DNA of 64,000 bases. It comes from Bradyrhizobium jicamae (GTDB taxonomy: Bacteria > Pseudomonadota > Alphaproteobacteria > Rhizobiales > Xanthobacteraceae). Position numbers and translations under genes: made by a program. A model generated the notes under the pieces. The model did not search any database. It was not told where the DNA came from and saw only the letters and a program-made list of their open reading frames with translations. Location of the stretch: the NCBI RefSeq assembly GCF_018130215.1, contig NZ_JAFCKQ010000044.1, positions 1 to 64,000 on the forward strand, in the 5' to 3' direction. This document shows positions 18,113 to 27,084 of this stretch, piece by piece (positions within the stretch are counted from its first letter, which is position 1; every line of letters starts with the position of its first letter).

Positions 18113-21100
18113 TCATTCGGCCGCCTGCTTGACCGAACCGTCCGCGTCGTGGTCGGCGTCGTCGTCGGCACGCGGCGAACGGCCCCAATTGGCGAAGGCG
18201 TTGGAGAGCCGGTCGAGATAGAGGTAGACCACGGGCGTCGTGAACAGCGTCAGGGCCTGGCTGACGATCAGGCCGCCGACCATCGCGTAGCCGAGCGGCT
18301 GCCGGATTTCCGAGCCGGTTCCGGTGCCGAGCATCAGCGGCACGCCGCCGAGCAGCGCGGCCATCGTCGTCATCATGATCGGGCGGAAGCGGAGCACGGC
18401 GGCCTGGCGGATCGCTGCCACCGGCTCCATGTGCTGGTCGCGCTCGGCGGCGATCGCGAAGTCGACCATCATGATGCCGTTCTTCTTCACGATGCCGATC
18501 AGGAGGATGATGCCGATCAGCGCGATCAGCGAGAAGTCGAAGCCGGCCGCCATCAGGATTGCGAGCGCGCCGACGCCGGCCGAAGGCAGCGTCGACAGGA
18601 TCGTGATCGGATGGATGTAGCTCTCGTAGAGAATGCCGAGGATCAGGTAGACCACGACGAGCGCAGCCAGGATCAGGAGCGGCACGGTGCCAAGCGATTG
18701 CTGGAACGCCTGCGCGGTGCCCTGGAAGCTCGAGCTCAGCGTCGGCGGCGCGCCGAGTTCGACCATCGCCTTCTGCACCGCCTCGGTGGCCTGGCCGAGG
18801 GCGACACCCTGGGCGAGGTTGAACGAGATGGTGATCGCGGGGAATTGGCCCTGGTGGCTGATCGAGAGCGGCCGTACCGGCACGCTGGTCCAGGTCGCGA
18901 ACGTCGACAGCGGCACCTGGTCGCCCGTCAGCGGCGACTTGACGTAGATCTTGTCGAGCGTGTCGATCGCGCCCTGCAGCTCCGGCAGCACCTCGAGGAT
19001 CACGTGGTAGCTGTTGAGCTGGGTGAAGTACTGGGTCACCTGGCGCTGGCCGAACGCGTCGTAGAGCGTGTCGTCGATCAGCTGCGGCTGGATGCCGTAG
19101 CGCGAGGCGGTGTCACGGTTGATCTTGAGCTCGAGCGTGGTTCCGGCACTCTGCTGGTCGGTGGCGACGTCGCGCAGCTGCGGCAGCGTCTGCATCTTGC
19201 TCAGGATCTTCGGCGCCCACTCGTTCAGCTCGGTGAGGTTGGCGTCCTGCAGCGTGAACTCGAACTGGGTGCGCGTCGGACGGCCGCCGAGGCGCACGTC
19301 CTGCGCCGCCTGCATGAAGAGTCGGGCGCCCTCGACCTTCTCGAGCTTCGGGCGCAGCCGGGCGATGACCTGCTGCGCGTTGGCGTCGCGGTCCTTGAGC
19401 GGCTTAAGGGTAATGAACAGGTTGCCGTTGTTGCCGGCGCGGCCGCTGCCGCCGATGGCCATCGCCACCGTCGCCACGGCAGGGTCCTGCATCACGATCT
19501 TGCCGAGCGCTTCCTGCTTGCGCTTCATCTCGGCAAAGGAGACATCCAGGTTGGCTTCCGAGGTCGCCGTGATCAAGCCGTTGTCCTGCTGCGGGAAGAA
19601 GCCCTTCGGGATGATCACGAAGAGATAGATCGACAGCGCGAGCGTGGCGAAGAAGATCACCAGCGTGGTGCGCTTCCAGCTCAAAGCGAGGTCGAGCACG
19701 GTCTCGTAGCCGCGCAGCATGGCGTCGAAACCGCGTTCGCTGATCTGGTAGAAGCGGCCGTGCTTCTCCTCGTTATGGGCGCGGAGGAAGCGCGAGGCCA
19801 TCATCGGCGTCAGCGTCAGCGACACCAGCATCGAGACGAAGATCGTCATCGCCAGCACCACCGCGAACTCGCGGAACAGGCGGCCGATGATGCCGCCCAT
19901 CAAGAGCAGCGGAATCAGCACCGCGACCAGCGAGACGCTGATCGAGACGATCGTGAAGCCGATCTCGCTCGAGCCCCTGAAGGCCGCCCGCATCGGCTTC
20001 TCGCCTTCCTCGATGTAGCGGCTGATGTTCTCCAGCATCACGATGGCGTCGTCGACCACGAAGCCGACCGCGATCGTCAGCGCCATCAGCGACAGATTGT
20101 CGAGCGTATAGCCGAAGATCCACATCAGCGCGCAGGCCCCGAGCAGGGCAAGCGGCACCGTCACCGCGGGGATCACGGTCGCCCAGAAACTGCGGAGGAA
20201 TACGAAGATCACCATGACGACCAGGAAGATGGTCAGCAGCAGGGTGAACTGGACGTCCTCGACCGCGGCGCGGATCGTGGTGGTGCGGTCGGAGATCAGC
20301 TCGATCTTGATCGCGGGCGGGATGGCCGCGACCAGGCGGGGCAGCGCCGCCTTGATCTTGTCGACGGTGTCGATGACGTTGGCGCCGGGCTGCTTGAACA
20401 CGACGAGGAACACGCCGCGCTTGCCATTGGCCCAGGCGGCCTGCTTGGCGTCCTCCGGCCCGTCAACCGCCTGACCGATGTCGCGGATCCGCAGCGGACC
20501 GCCGTTGCGGTAGGCGATGATGACGTCGTTCCACGGTTCGGCCTTCAGAAGCTGGTCGTTTGCATAGATGGTGTAGGCGCGAGTGTCGCCGTCGATGTTG
20601 CCCTTGGGGCTGTCGACTGTCGCGATGTTGATCGCGTTGCGAACGTCCTCCAGCGACAATCCCTTCGCGACCAGCTTGGCCGGGTCGATCTGGACGCGCA
20701 CGGACGGCTTCTGCTGCCCGCCGATGATGACCTGCGCGACGCCGGAAATCTGGCTGATCTGCTGGGCGAGCTGGGCGTCGACGGCATCGCTGACCGTCGT
20801 CAGCGGCAGCGTGTCCGAGGTGGCCGACAGCAGGAGGATCGGCGAATCCGCCGGGTTGACCTTGCGATAGGTCGGAGGCGAGGGAAGGCTCTTGGGCAGC
20901 TGGCCGCTGGCGGCGTTGATCGCGCCCTGCACGTCGTTGGCGGCGCCGTCGATCGAGCGGTTGAGGTCGAACTGGATCGTGACCGACGCCGTGCCCAGAT
21001 AGCTGGTCGACGTCATCTGGGCGATGCCCGGAATCTGGGCGAATTGCCGCTCCAGCGGCTGCGCGACCGAGGTCGCCATCGTCTCCGGGCTGCCGCCCGG

Positions 21101-21259
21101 CAGGGTTGCGGTGATCTGGATGGTCGGGAAGTCGACCTGCGGCAGCGGCGCCACCGGCAACAGCGGGTAGGCGACGAGGCCGACGAAGAGGATGCCAGCC
21201 ATCAGCAGCGACGTGCCGATGGGGTAGCGAATGAATGGTGCGGAAATTCCGTCGCTCAT
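18113..21259 (-). CDS. RND multidrug efflux permease (MdtB/AcrB type)
   Basis: This 1048-residue inner-membrane proton-driven exporter belongs to the hydrophobe/amphiphile efflux family. Expected features are the N-terminal helix (PFIRYPIGTSLLMAGILF), the Pro-rich PLLPVAPLPQVDFPTI turn, the TM4 proton-relay pair in VGFVVDDAIVMLEN, and the TM10 Lys in GIVKKNGIMMVDFA. The permease is of the MdtB/MdtC kind. Only one permease is encoded here, so the pump is probably homotrimeric. The start at 21259 overlaps the adaptor stop (ATGA). The frame is open upstream, but that part is a shadow of the adaptor gene. No outer-membrane channel gene is adjacent. The substrates are unknown. Confidence 0.94.
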   Translation of the reverse strand: MSDGISAPFIRYPIGTSLLMAGILFVGLVAYPLLPVAPLPQVDFPTIQITATLPGGSPETMATSVAQPLERQFAQIPGIAQMTSTSYLGTASVTIQFDLNRSIDGAANDVQGAINAASGQLPKSLPSPPTYRKVNPADSPILLLSATSDTLPLTTVSDAVDAQLAQQISQISGVAQVIIGGQQKPSVRVQIDPAKLVAKGLSLEDVRNAINIATVDSPKGNIDGDTRAYTIYANDQLLKAEPWNDVIIAYRNGGPLRIRDIGQAVDGPEDAKQAAWANGKRGVFLVVFKQPGANVIDTVDKIKAALPRLVAAIPPAIKIELISDRTTTIRAAVEDVQFTLLLTIFLVVMVIFVFLRSFWATVIPAVTVPLALLGACALMWIFGYTLDNLSLMALTIAVGFVVDDAIVMLENISRYIEEGEKPMRAAFRGSSEIGFTIVSISVSLVAVLIPLLLMGGIIGRLFREFAVVLAMTIFVSMLVSLTLTPMMASRFLRAHNEEKHGRFYQISERGFDAMLRGYETVLDLALSWKRTTLVIFFATLALSIYLFVIIPKGFFPQQDNGLITATSEANLDVSFAEMKRKQEALGKIVMQDPAVATVAMAIGGSGRAGNNGNLFITLKPLKDRDANAQQVIARLRPKLEKVEGARLFMQAAQDVRLGGRPTRTQFEFTLQDANLTELNEWAPKILSKMQTLPQLRDVATDQQSAGTTLELKINRDTASRYGIQPQLIDDTLYDAFGQRQVTQYFTQLNSYHVILEVLPELQGAIDTLDKIYVKSPLTGDQVPLSTFATWTSVPVRPLSISHQGQFPAITISFNLAQGVALGQATEAVQKAMVELGAPPTLSSSFQGTAQAFQQSLGTVPLLILAALVVVYLILGILYESYIHPITILSTLPSAGVGALAILMAAGFDFSLIALIGIILLIGIVKKNGIMMVDFAIAAERDQHMEPVAAIRQAAVLRFRPIMMTTMAALLGGVPLMLGTGTGSEIRQPLGYAMVGGLIVSQALTLFTTPVVYLYLDRLSNAFANWGRSPRADDDADHDADGSVKQAAE

Positions 21260-22437
21260 TCCTGCGTCACCTTCGGCCTGAGCTGATCCTTGGGCTGATC
21301 CGTGCTCGCGACCGCCGTCGTCACCAATGTGCCCGGCGAGACCTTGTACTGGCCGGCCGTGATCACCTGTTGTCCCGGCGACAGCCCCTCGTCGATCACC
21401 GACTTGCCATCGATGGACTGGCTGACCTTGATCTTGCGAAGCTCGGCCTTGTTGTCCTGGTTGACTGAAAAAGCATAGAGGCCGTCCGTTCCGTGCTGCA
21501 CCGCGTCGTCGGGGACGACGGTGGCATCGTGCAAGGTCCGGACCAGGAGCCGGGTCGAGACCGACTGGCCCGGCCACAACGCATGATCCTTGTTGTCGAA
21601 CACCGCCTTGAGCCGGATAGTCCCGCTGGTCGTATCGACCTGGTTGTTGATCAGTGCCAGCGTGCCGGTGGAGAGCACCCGCTTGCCGTCGGTCGACAGC
21701 GCGATGGTCTTCGGTGGCGCCACCTTGAGGGCTGCCTTGATGTCGGGCAGCTGCTCTTCCGGCGCGGTGAAGATCACGGTGATCGGCTCGACCTGGGTGA
21801 TCGAGACGATCGCCGTCTGGGCCGAGGCATTGACGATATTGCCGACATCGACTTGGCGCAGGCCGACGACCCCGTCGATCGGTGACTTCACGGTGGCGTA
21901 GTCGACCTGGGTTTTGGCGTTGAAGATGGCCGCGTCATCGGCCGCGATCTGGGCGGTCAGCTGGGCGACGGTGGAGCGCTGGGTATCGAGCTGCTGGCGC
22001 GTGGCGAACTCGCCGAGCTTGGTGTAGCGCTGCAGATCGAGGTTGGCGTTGGCGAGATTGGCTTCGTCCTGCGCCTTCTTGGCGTTGGCCTGGTTCAGCG
22101 CCGCTTGATAGGGCCGCGGATCGATCTCCACCAAAGTGTCGCCCGCCTTGACGAACTGGCCTTCCTTGAAGGCGATCCTGGTGATCTCACCGTCGACCCG
22201 GGTGCGGACCTGGACGGTGTTGAAGGCCTGCACGGTGCCGAGGCCGGTCAGATAGACCGGGAAGTCGGCCTTTTCGACTGGGGCGATCTTGACCGGAACG
22301 GCCGGGCGTACCGCGGCGCGCTTCTGCGCGGCCTCGGCGGCCAGCTTGTTGTCCGTGTATTTCTGCCAGCCGAAATAACCCGCTGCACCGACGGCAGCAA
22401 GAAACAAGACCCAACCGATGGTACCTGACTTCGACAT
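21256..22437 (-). CDS. RND efflux periplasmic adaptor (membrane fusion protein)
   Basis: This 393-residue adaptor links the permease to an outer-membrane channel. It has an N-terminal membrane anchor (IGWVLFLAAVGAAGYFGW), a lipoyl half-motif VDGEITRIAFKEGQFVKAGD, a coiled-coil hairpin rich in Ala, Gln and Asn (about residues 105-170), the second lipoyl half (SPIDGVVGLRQVDVGNIV), a beta-barrel and a membrane-proximal domain. The ATG at 22437 has AAGAG upstream; an in-frame start at 22515 lies inside the likely operator region and is less likely. It is the first gene of the pump operon, divergent from a MarR regulator. Confidence 0.93.
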   Translation of the reverse strand: MSKSGTIGWVLFLAAVGAAGYFGWQKYTDNKLAAEAAQKRAAVRPAVPVKIAPVEKADFPVYLTGLGTVQAFNTVQVRTRVDGEITRIAFKEGQFVKAGDTLVEIDPRPYQAALNQANAKKAQDEANLANANLDLQRYTKLGEFATRQQLDTQRSTVAQLTAQIAADDAAIFNAKTQVDYATVKSPIDGVVGLRQVDVGNIVNASAQTAIVSITQVEPITVIFTAPEEQLPDIKAALKVAPPKTIALSTDGKRVLSTGTLALINNQVDTTSGTIRLKAVFDNKDHALWPGQSVSTRLLVRTLHDATVVPDDAVQHGTDGLYAFSVNQDNKAELRKIKVSQSIDGKSVIDEGLSPGQQVITAGQYKVSPGTLVTTAVASTDQPKDQLRPKVTQE

Positions 22438-22519
22438 GCGGACTCTTGGGTTGGACGAAAGAATAATGGGAGATTGAAACGCTTCACAGACCTTGCGGAT
22501 ATAATATGCGTGCACTTAA

Positions 22520-22531
22520 TGTGTAAACACA
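22520..22531. promoter_or_regulatory. Palindrome TGTGT-AA-ACACA in the efflux/MarR intergenic region
   Basis: This is a perfect 5-bp inverted repeat with a two-base centre, 83 bases upstream of the adaptor start. It is a second candidate binding site in the divergent control region, weaker than the site at 22546-22571. Confidence 0.4.
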
Positions 22532-22545
22532 CCAAGGCTTGAGAA

Positions 22546-22571
22546 TCCTAAACATTTGGAAAGGTTTAGGA
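22546..22571. promoter_or_regulatory. Candidate MarR operator
   Basis: The arms TCCTAAAC (22546-22553) and GTTTAGGA (22564-22571) are perfectly complementary with a 10-base spacer. The site lies between the divergent pump operon and the MarR gene, 63 bases before the MarR ATG. MarR dimers usually bind such palindromes and repress both directions. The assignment rests on position and symmetry. Confidence 0.6.
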
Positions 22572-22633
22572 AAGAAACGCGCAGAAACAATCCGACAATA
22601 AATCCGAACAGGAGACGTTCCGGGGACCCCCTA

Positions 22634-23095
22634 ATGTCGCTCGATCTCAAACGTCAGTTCATTGCCCAGCTCGTCGAGAGTTCTCGGCTGTTGCGCAACT
22701 ATATCGATCATCGCGCCAAGGCGCGAGGAACCACGCGGGCCCAGTGGATCGTGTTGTTCCGGCTGCGGGAGCAGGAAGGACTGTCGCAGGTCGATCTTGC
22801 CGACGTGCTCGAGTTGCAGCCGATCTCGCTGGTCCGGCTGCTTGATCGTCTGGTCGAGCATGGCCTGCTCGAACGCCGGCCCGATCCCAGGGACCGCCGC
22901 GCCAACCGCCTGTTCCTGACCAGGAGCGGGCGTCAGCTGGTCGATGATCTCGACAGTCTTCGCAACGCGATCGCCTGCGATGTGCTGCGCGATGTGCCGG
23001 ATGCGCATGTCGAGAGTGGCCTTGCCATGCTTCGCCAGGTCAAGGACCGCATCAAGACGCTTGCCGAGGGACCGGAAACCGTCGCCGCGAAATAA
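22634..23095 (+). CDS. MarR-family transcriptional regulator
   Basis: This 153-residue winged-helix protein dimerises through its terminal helices. The recognition region SQVDLADVLELQPISLVRLLDRLVEHGLLERRPDPRDRR is the MarR signature: helix-turn-helix followed by the basic wing. The ATG at 22634 gives the standard length; the open frame upstream is intergenic. It is divergent from the RND pump and most likely represses it, responding to a small phenolic or drug-like ligand. That role is inferred from context. Confidence 0.93.
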   Translation: MSLDLKRQFIAQLVESSRLLRNYIDHRAKARGTTRAQWIVLFRLREQEGLSQVDLADVLELQPISLVRLLDRLVEHGLLERRPDPRDRRANRLFLTRSGRQLVDDLDSLRNAIACDVLRDVPDAHVESGLAMLRQVKDRIKTLAEGPETVAAK

Positions 23096-23213
23096 CCGGC
23101 GCGTCCCATTCAACATCGCTTGTTGACGCGACGTGCATCACGCCACGAGGTTGAAACGCGCCATGATGTCGTTCATATCGCGCGCATCGAACCTGCGAGG
23201 CGAGGAATACGCG

Positions 23214-23453
23214 ATGGACGAATTGAACGGGCGGATGATGGCGTGCCAGATCCTGATCACCGGCCTGATCGCGCGTGTCGCCAATGAGCAGCGCGATCCC
23301 CTGCGCTTCCTCACCGACTTCCGCGACGAGATCAAGGCGGTGGTCGGCGGCGTCAACATCACCGGCATGGAGAACACCGAGCGTGTGCGGCAGGTCGCGC
23401 AGCAGACCGTCGATGAGCTGTTCTCGCTCATGAAGCCGCCGAGCAGCGAATGA
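23214..23453 (+). CDS. Small conserved-looking cytosolic protein, unknown
   Basis: This 79-residue protein starts MDELNGRMMACQ. The ATG at 23214 is preceded by GAGGA (23202-23206) at good spacing. ATGs at 23163 and 23166 would add a 16-17 residue segment with no clear site. The sequence is amphipathic and mostly helical (LITGLIARVANEQRDPLRFLTDFRDEIKAVV), with no membrane segment or Cys motif. It is the same strand as marR with a 118-base gap. No function can be assigned. Confidence 0.65.
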   Translation: MDELNGRMMACQILITGLIARVANEQRDPLRFLTDFRDEIKAVVGGVNITGMENTERVRQVAQQTVDELFSLMKPPSSE

Positions 23454-23703
23454 TCGGCATCGCGCGGCGCCGATCCCGGCGCTGTTTAGAACCATTATTA
23501 GAACGCTTACAAAGTTACTTTAGAACGATTTCAGACTGCGTAGCCGATTTCAGGCGAAAGATTTAGAATCGCTTTGAATTAGGGCGATTCAAGCGCGTTG
23601 TTGCCGACATCGCATTGACCGGAAAATGCACGCTCAGTAACCGAAAGAGACAGTTCGCCGCACTTTCGACTCCGCGCGAACTTGATCTTCTGGGGCGTGT
23701 GAA
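23454..23703. other. Control region upstream of the TonB-dependent receptor
   Basis: This 250-base, relatively AT-rich leader contains four copies of a TTTAGAA-like heptamer and no gene. It is the most AT-rich stretch in this part of the window and probably holds the receptor promoter. Confidence 0.5.
23485..23568 (+). promoter_or_regulatory. Cluster of TTTAGAA repeats, Irr/ICE-like iron control element
   Basis: TTTAGAA occurs at 23485-23491, 23519-23525 and 23562-23568, and the variant ATTAGAA at 23497-23503, all on the plus strand. Related TTTCAGA/TTTGAAT sequences follow several copies. Irr-bound iron control elements of Bradyrhizobium contain TTTAGAA-type half-sites. The position directly upstream of an iron-siderophore receptor makes iron-responsive control by Irr likely, but the element is a direct-repeat array rather than a clean palindrome. 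Confidence 0.5.
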
Positions 23704-26280
23704 ATGAGCAATGCAAAGGCGCCGAGATCGCTTCGGTTCGAAGCGGCAATGAACTCGGCCAACGACAATTCGAATTACTCCGGCGCGAAGGTTTCCGCGG
23801 TCGCGAGCCTGATCGCGGTGGCATCCTTTTCGGGTGCCGAAGCGCAGCAGGCCCTCCCGGCGGTGACGGTCGATGCCCCGGTCGCGCGCCCGCGTCCCGC
23901 TGCCTCCAAACCGACGCCGGACCAGGTCCGCGCCCGCACGGCACTGCGCAACGCTGCGCGGCGCAACCAGCAGGCGCAGCAAGCGCCGGTGCCGTTCCCG
24001 AATGCCGGCGGTCTCGCCGCCGATCGCGATCCGTATGCGGATGCGGCGGCGCCCTACAAGGTCGACCACGTCCAGTCGTCGAGCAAGTTTCCCGAGCCGA
24101 TCCTGAACACGCCGAAGTCGATCACGGTGCTGTCGAAGGACGTGCTGGCGGACAAGAACGCCACCACGCTGAAACAGGCGATCCTGTCGACGGCCGGCGT
24201 GACGCTCGGCTCGGGCGAGGGGGGCAATGCCTTCGGCGATCGCTTCTTCATCCGCGGCTTCGACGCGCGCAACGACATCTTCATCGACGGCGTGCGCGAT
24301 CCCGGCGTCAGCGTGCGCGAGAACTTCTTCACCGAGCAGGTCGAGATCCTGCGTGGACCCGGCTCATCCTTCGCCGGCCGCGGCACCACCGGCGGCGCGA
24401 TCAACATCGTGACCAAGCAGGCCACGGAAGAGAAGAGCTTCTACAACATGGACACCACGTTTGGCACCGACCAGACCAAGCGTGTGACGCTCGACGTCAA
24501 CCAGGTGATCAGCCCGACATTGGCGGTGCGCGCGGGCGGCCTGTTTCAGGACGCCGACGTCGCCGGTCGCAACAATGTGACTGACGACCGCAGTGGCGCC
24601 TTCGTCGCGACGAAGTGGACGCCGGTCGACGCGGTGAAGATCACCGGCGATTACGTGCACACCGAGCTGCACGGCATCCCGGACTTCGGCGTGCCTTACT
24701 ATCGGCCGGGCTCGCCGGCCCCGGGAAACATCTTCACCAGCACGGCCGGCGGACCGTTTCCTGAATTCGGCTCGCCCGCCAACGCCTTCTACGGCCTGGT
24801 CAATCGCGACTTCTTCAAGGTCCAGCAGGACATCGGAACGGTCAGCGGCGAAGTCCACGTCACGCCCGACCTCGTCCTGACCGACAAGATCCGCGCCTCG
24901 CGCTCGATGAACAGCTACGTCGGGACGACTCCCGAATCTCCCGTCATCGCGACCCCGCTGTCCGCCTCGACGGTGACAATCAATCCGCAGAGCCGCTATC
25001 AGATCACCGACGTGCTCGCCAATCAGAGCGAGGCCACCTACAAGTTCGACACCGGCGGCTTCAAGCACACGGCGGTGGGTGGCGTCGAGATTTCGCGGGA
25101 GACCTCGTATATCGACAAATACGCCGGGCTCACGTCGGAGGGTAACGGCACGGTGTCCAGCACGGGCGGGTCGTTCCCCGGCACCTCGGTGTTCTATCCG
25201 CAGTACACCAACGCGCTACCGGCATCGACCCCGACGCTGGCGGGCCTGCCGACCAACCTCTCGATCGACACCAGGAGCGTCTACCTGCTCGACAGCGTCA
25301 ATTACCACGACCTCGTCATCCTCAACGGCGGCATCCGCTACGACGACTACACCATCAACACCAGCGGCTATGGCAGTGTCGGCGGCGTGACCACGCTTGG
25401 CGCGCAGAGCGCCGAGTTCGGCATGCCGAACTTCAATCTCGGCCTGACCTTGAAGCCTGCGCCGAACGGCAGCGTCTATGCGGCCTATGCGACGTCGACC
25501 AATCCGGTCGGCGCAGAATTCGACGGCACCAGCACCGCCTATGGCGGCCTTTCGCCGATCCTGAACGGCACCAACAACCAGATCTTCGGACCGGAAAAGA
25601 ACCAGGCGATCGAGGTCGGCACCAAATGGGAGCTGTTCGACCGTCATTTGCTGCTGACGGCGGCGCTGTTCCAGACCAACAAGGAAAACGCGCGTGAGGC
25701 GCAGAATGTCGGCAGCGCCGCTGCGGCTGCCGCGATTCCGGGCTGCTCGTACACGCTGCCGGCCGGGTCGGGCAGCGTATCCTGCATCACCGCCGGCGCC
25801 GCCTATTATGTCCGCGGCATCGATCTCGGCGTCGGCGGCAAGATCACCGACAAATGGAGCGTTTTCGGCGGCCTCGTGCTGATGCAATCGGAGGTCACGA
25901 AGTCGCTGGCGCCGTCGCCGCAGCCGCTGCTCTATCCGACCAATGTCGGGCTGCAGCTCGCCAACGTCGCGCACCAGTCCTTCAGCATGCTCACGAAGTA
26001 CCAGCTCACCGACGTGTGGGAGCTTGGCGGGCAGGCGGTCTATCGCTCGAAGATCTATGGCGGCACGCTGCTCGCGGCCAACCAGGGGACCTCGCTTCCG
26101 AGCTACTGGCGCTTCGACGCCTTTGCCGAGGCCAAGATCGACAAGCACTGGACCGTGAAGCTGTTCGTCAACAACATCTTCGACAAGCGTTACTACGACG
26201 CGCTCTACCAGAGTGCGACGCCGTTCGTGCTCGAAGCGCCGGGACGCGCCGCGTATCTGGTCGTGTCCGCGCGTTACTGA
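23704..26280 (+). CDS. TonB-dependent siderophore receptor
   Basis: This 858-residue outer-membrane transporter has an unusually long N-terminus (hydrophobic export core at about residues 30-48, ending GAEAQQ). A TonB-box-like LPAVTVDAP follows at about 50-58, then a Pro/Ala/Arg linker, the plug domain (FPEPILNTPKSITVLSKDVL to GGAINIVTKQA) and a 22-strand barrel. It ends in aromatic Tyr (VVSARY), as barrel proteins do. The plug is of the ferric-siderophore class; the precise ligand is unknown. A haem receptor is less likely because no FRAP/NPNL-type motif is visible. It is followed at 21 bases by piuC. Confidence 0.92.
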   Translation: MSNAKAPRSLRFEAAMNSANDNSNYSGAKVSAVASLIAVASFSGAEAQQALPAVTVDAPVARPRPAASKPTPDQVRARTALRNAARRNQQAQQAPVPFPNAGGLAADRDPYADAAAPYKVDHVQSSSKFPEPILNTPKSITVLSKDVLADKNATTLKQAILSTAGVTLGSGEGGNAFGDRFFIRGFDARNDIFIDGVRDPGVSVRENFFTEQVEILRGPGSSFAGRGTTGGAINIVTKQATEEKSFYNMDTTFGTDQTKRVTLDVNQVISPTLAVRAGGLFQDADVAGRNNVTDDRSGAFVATKWTPVDAVKITGDYVHTELHGIPDFGVPYYRPGSPAPGNIFTSTAGGPFPEFGSPANAFYGLVNRDFFKVQQDIGTVSGEVHVTPDLVLTDKIRASRSMNSYVGTTPESPVIATPLSASTVTINPQSRYQITDVLANQSEATYKFDTGGFKHTAVGGVEISRETSYIDKYAGLTSEGNGTVSSTGGSFPGTSVFYPQYTNALPASTPTLAGLPTNLSIDTRSVYLLDSVNYHDLVILNGGIRYDDYTINTSGYGSVGGVTTLGAQSAEFGMPNFNLGLTLKPAPNGSVYAAYATSTNPVGAEFDGTSTAYGGLSPILNGTNNQIFGPEKNQAIEVGTKWELFDRHLLLTAALFQTNKENAREAQNVGSAAAAAAIPGCSYTLPAGSGSVSCITAGAAYYVRGIDLGVGGKITDKWSVFGGLVLMQSEVTKSLAPSPQPLLYPTNVGLQLANVAHQSFSMLTKYQLTDVWELGGQAVYRSKIYGGTLLAANQGTSLPSYWRFDAFAEAKIDKHWTVKLFVNNIFDKRYYDALYQSATPFVLEAPGRAAYLVVSARY

Positions 26281-26301
26281 CGGAGGGAGCGAAACCGCGC
26301 G

Positions 26302-26991
26302 ATGCTGGTCTGTATTCCCAACGTGTTGAGCAAGGCCGATGTGGTGGATATCCGCCGCATCATGGATGCTGGCAGCTGGGAGGACGGCCGTTCGACCGCA
26401 GGCGCGGCTTCCGCGCTGGTCAAACGCAACGAGCAGCTGCCGCCCGACAGCGAGGTCGCGCGGCAACTCGGCAACCGCATCCTCAGCGCGCTGTCGGCCA
26501 GCCCGCGGTTCATCTCGGCGGCGATCCCGCTGAAAATCTTTCCGCCCTTGTTCAACCGCTATGCCGCCAGTGACGGACACCATTTCGGCCTGCACGTCGA
26601 CAATGCGGTGCGCGGGGACAAGCTCACCGGCTTGCGGATCCGCACCGACCTCTCGGTCACGCTGTTTTTATCGGAGCCGGAAGACTACGAGGGCGGGGAG
26701 CTCGTCATCGAGGATCTCTACGGGTCACATGAAATCAAGCTGCCGGCGGGCGATCTGGTGCTCTATCCTGCGTCCAGCCTGCATCTGGTGACGCCGGTCA
26801 CCCGGGGCACGCGGGTTGCGTCTTTCTTCTGGCTGCAGAGCATGATACGCGACGCCCACGCGCGCAGCCTGATCTTTGATCTCGACACTGCGATCCAGGC
26901 CCTGGTTGAGCGGCTGGGGCGCGACGACCCCGAAACGGTCAAATTGACCGGCATCTATCACAACCTGATCCGACACTGGGCCGAAGTATGA
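26302..26991 (+). CDS. piuC: PKHD-type Fe(II)/2-oxoglutarate hydroxylase PiuC
   Basis: This 229-residue cytosolic dioxygenase-fold protein has the iron ligands HxD in FGLHVDNAV and the distal His in [14 protein letters not shown], with the Arg that binds 2-oxoglutarate four residues on. The family (YbiX/PiuC) is almost always encoded beside TonB-dependent siderophore receptors, as here. Its substrate is not established; a role in iron release or siderophore handling is usually proposed. The length is normal. It is probably co-transcribed with the receptor. Confidence 0.93.
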   Translation: MLVCIPNVLSKADVVDIRRIMDAGSWEDGRSTAGAASALVKRNEQLPPDSEVARQLGNRILSALSASPRFISAAIPLKIFPPLFNRYAASDGHHFGLHVDNAVRGDKLTGLRIRTDLSVTLFLSEPEDYEGGELVIEDLYGSHEIKLPAGDLVLYPASSLHLVTPVTRGTRVASFFWLQSMIRDAHARSLIFDLDTAIQALVERLGRDDPETVKLTGIYHNLIRHWAEV

Positions 26992-27017
26992 AGACTTCGC
27001 TAGGTGCTGGATCAGAG

Positions 27018-27034
27018 ATGTTATATTGTAACAT
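27018..27034. promoter_or_regulatory. Zur-box-like palindrome
   Basis: ATGTTATATTGTAACAT is a 17-base palindrome with 6-bp perfect arms (ATGTTA and TAACAT). It starts 27 bases after the piuC stop and ends 51 before the DUF2946 start. It closely resembles the alphaproteobacterial Zur motif, whose core I recall as GTTATA-nn-ATAAC. This suggests zinc-dependent control of the DUF2946 gene and possibly of exbB, exbD and tonB. Confidence 0.55.
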
Positions 27035-27084
27035 TAGGGCGGCCGGGCAGATCCGTTGCTTTCCCGGCCGAGGCGCATGTCGAC

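Noticed and set aside
17939-21286. 1115-codon plus-strand open frame opposite the RND permease
   Set aside because: Composition is dominated by Arg, Asp, His and Gln with no motif; the minus strand has all RND motifs intact.
23704-26280. Haem receptor (HmuR-like) because of adjacent exbB-exbD-tonB
   Set aside because: The sequence has siderophore-class plug features and is paired with piuC; no haem-receptor motif or hmuTUV genes are nearby.
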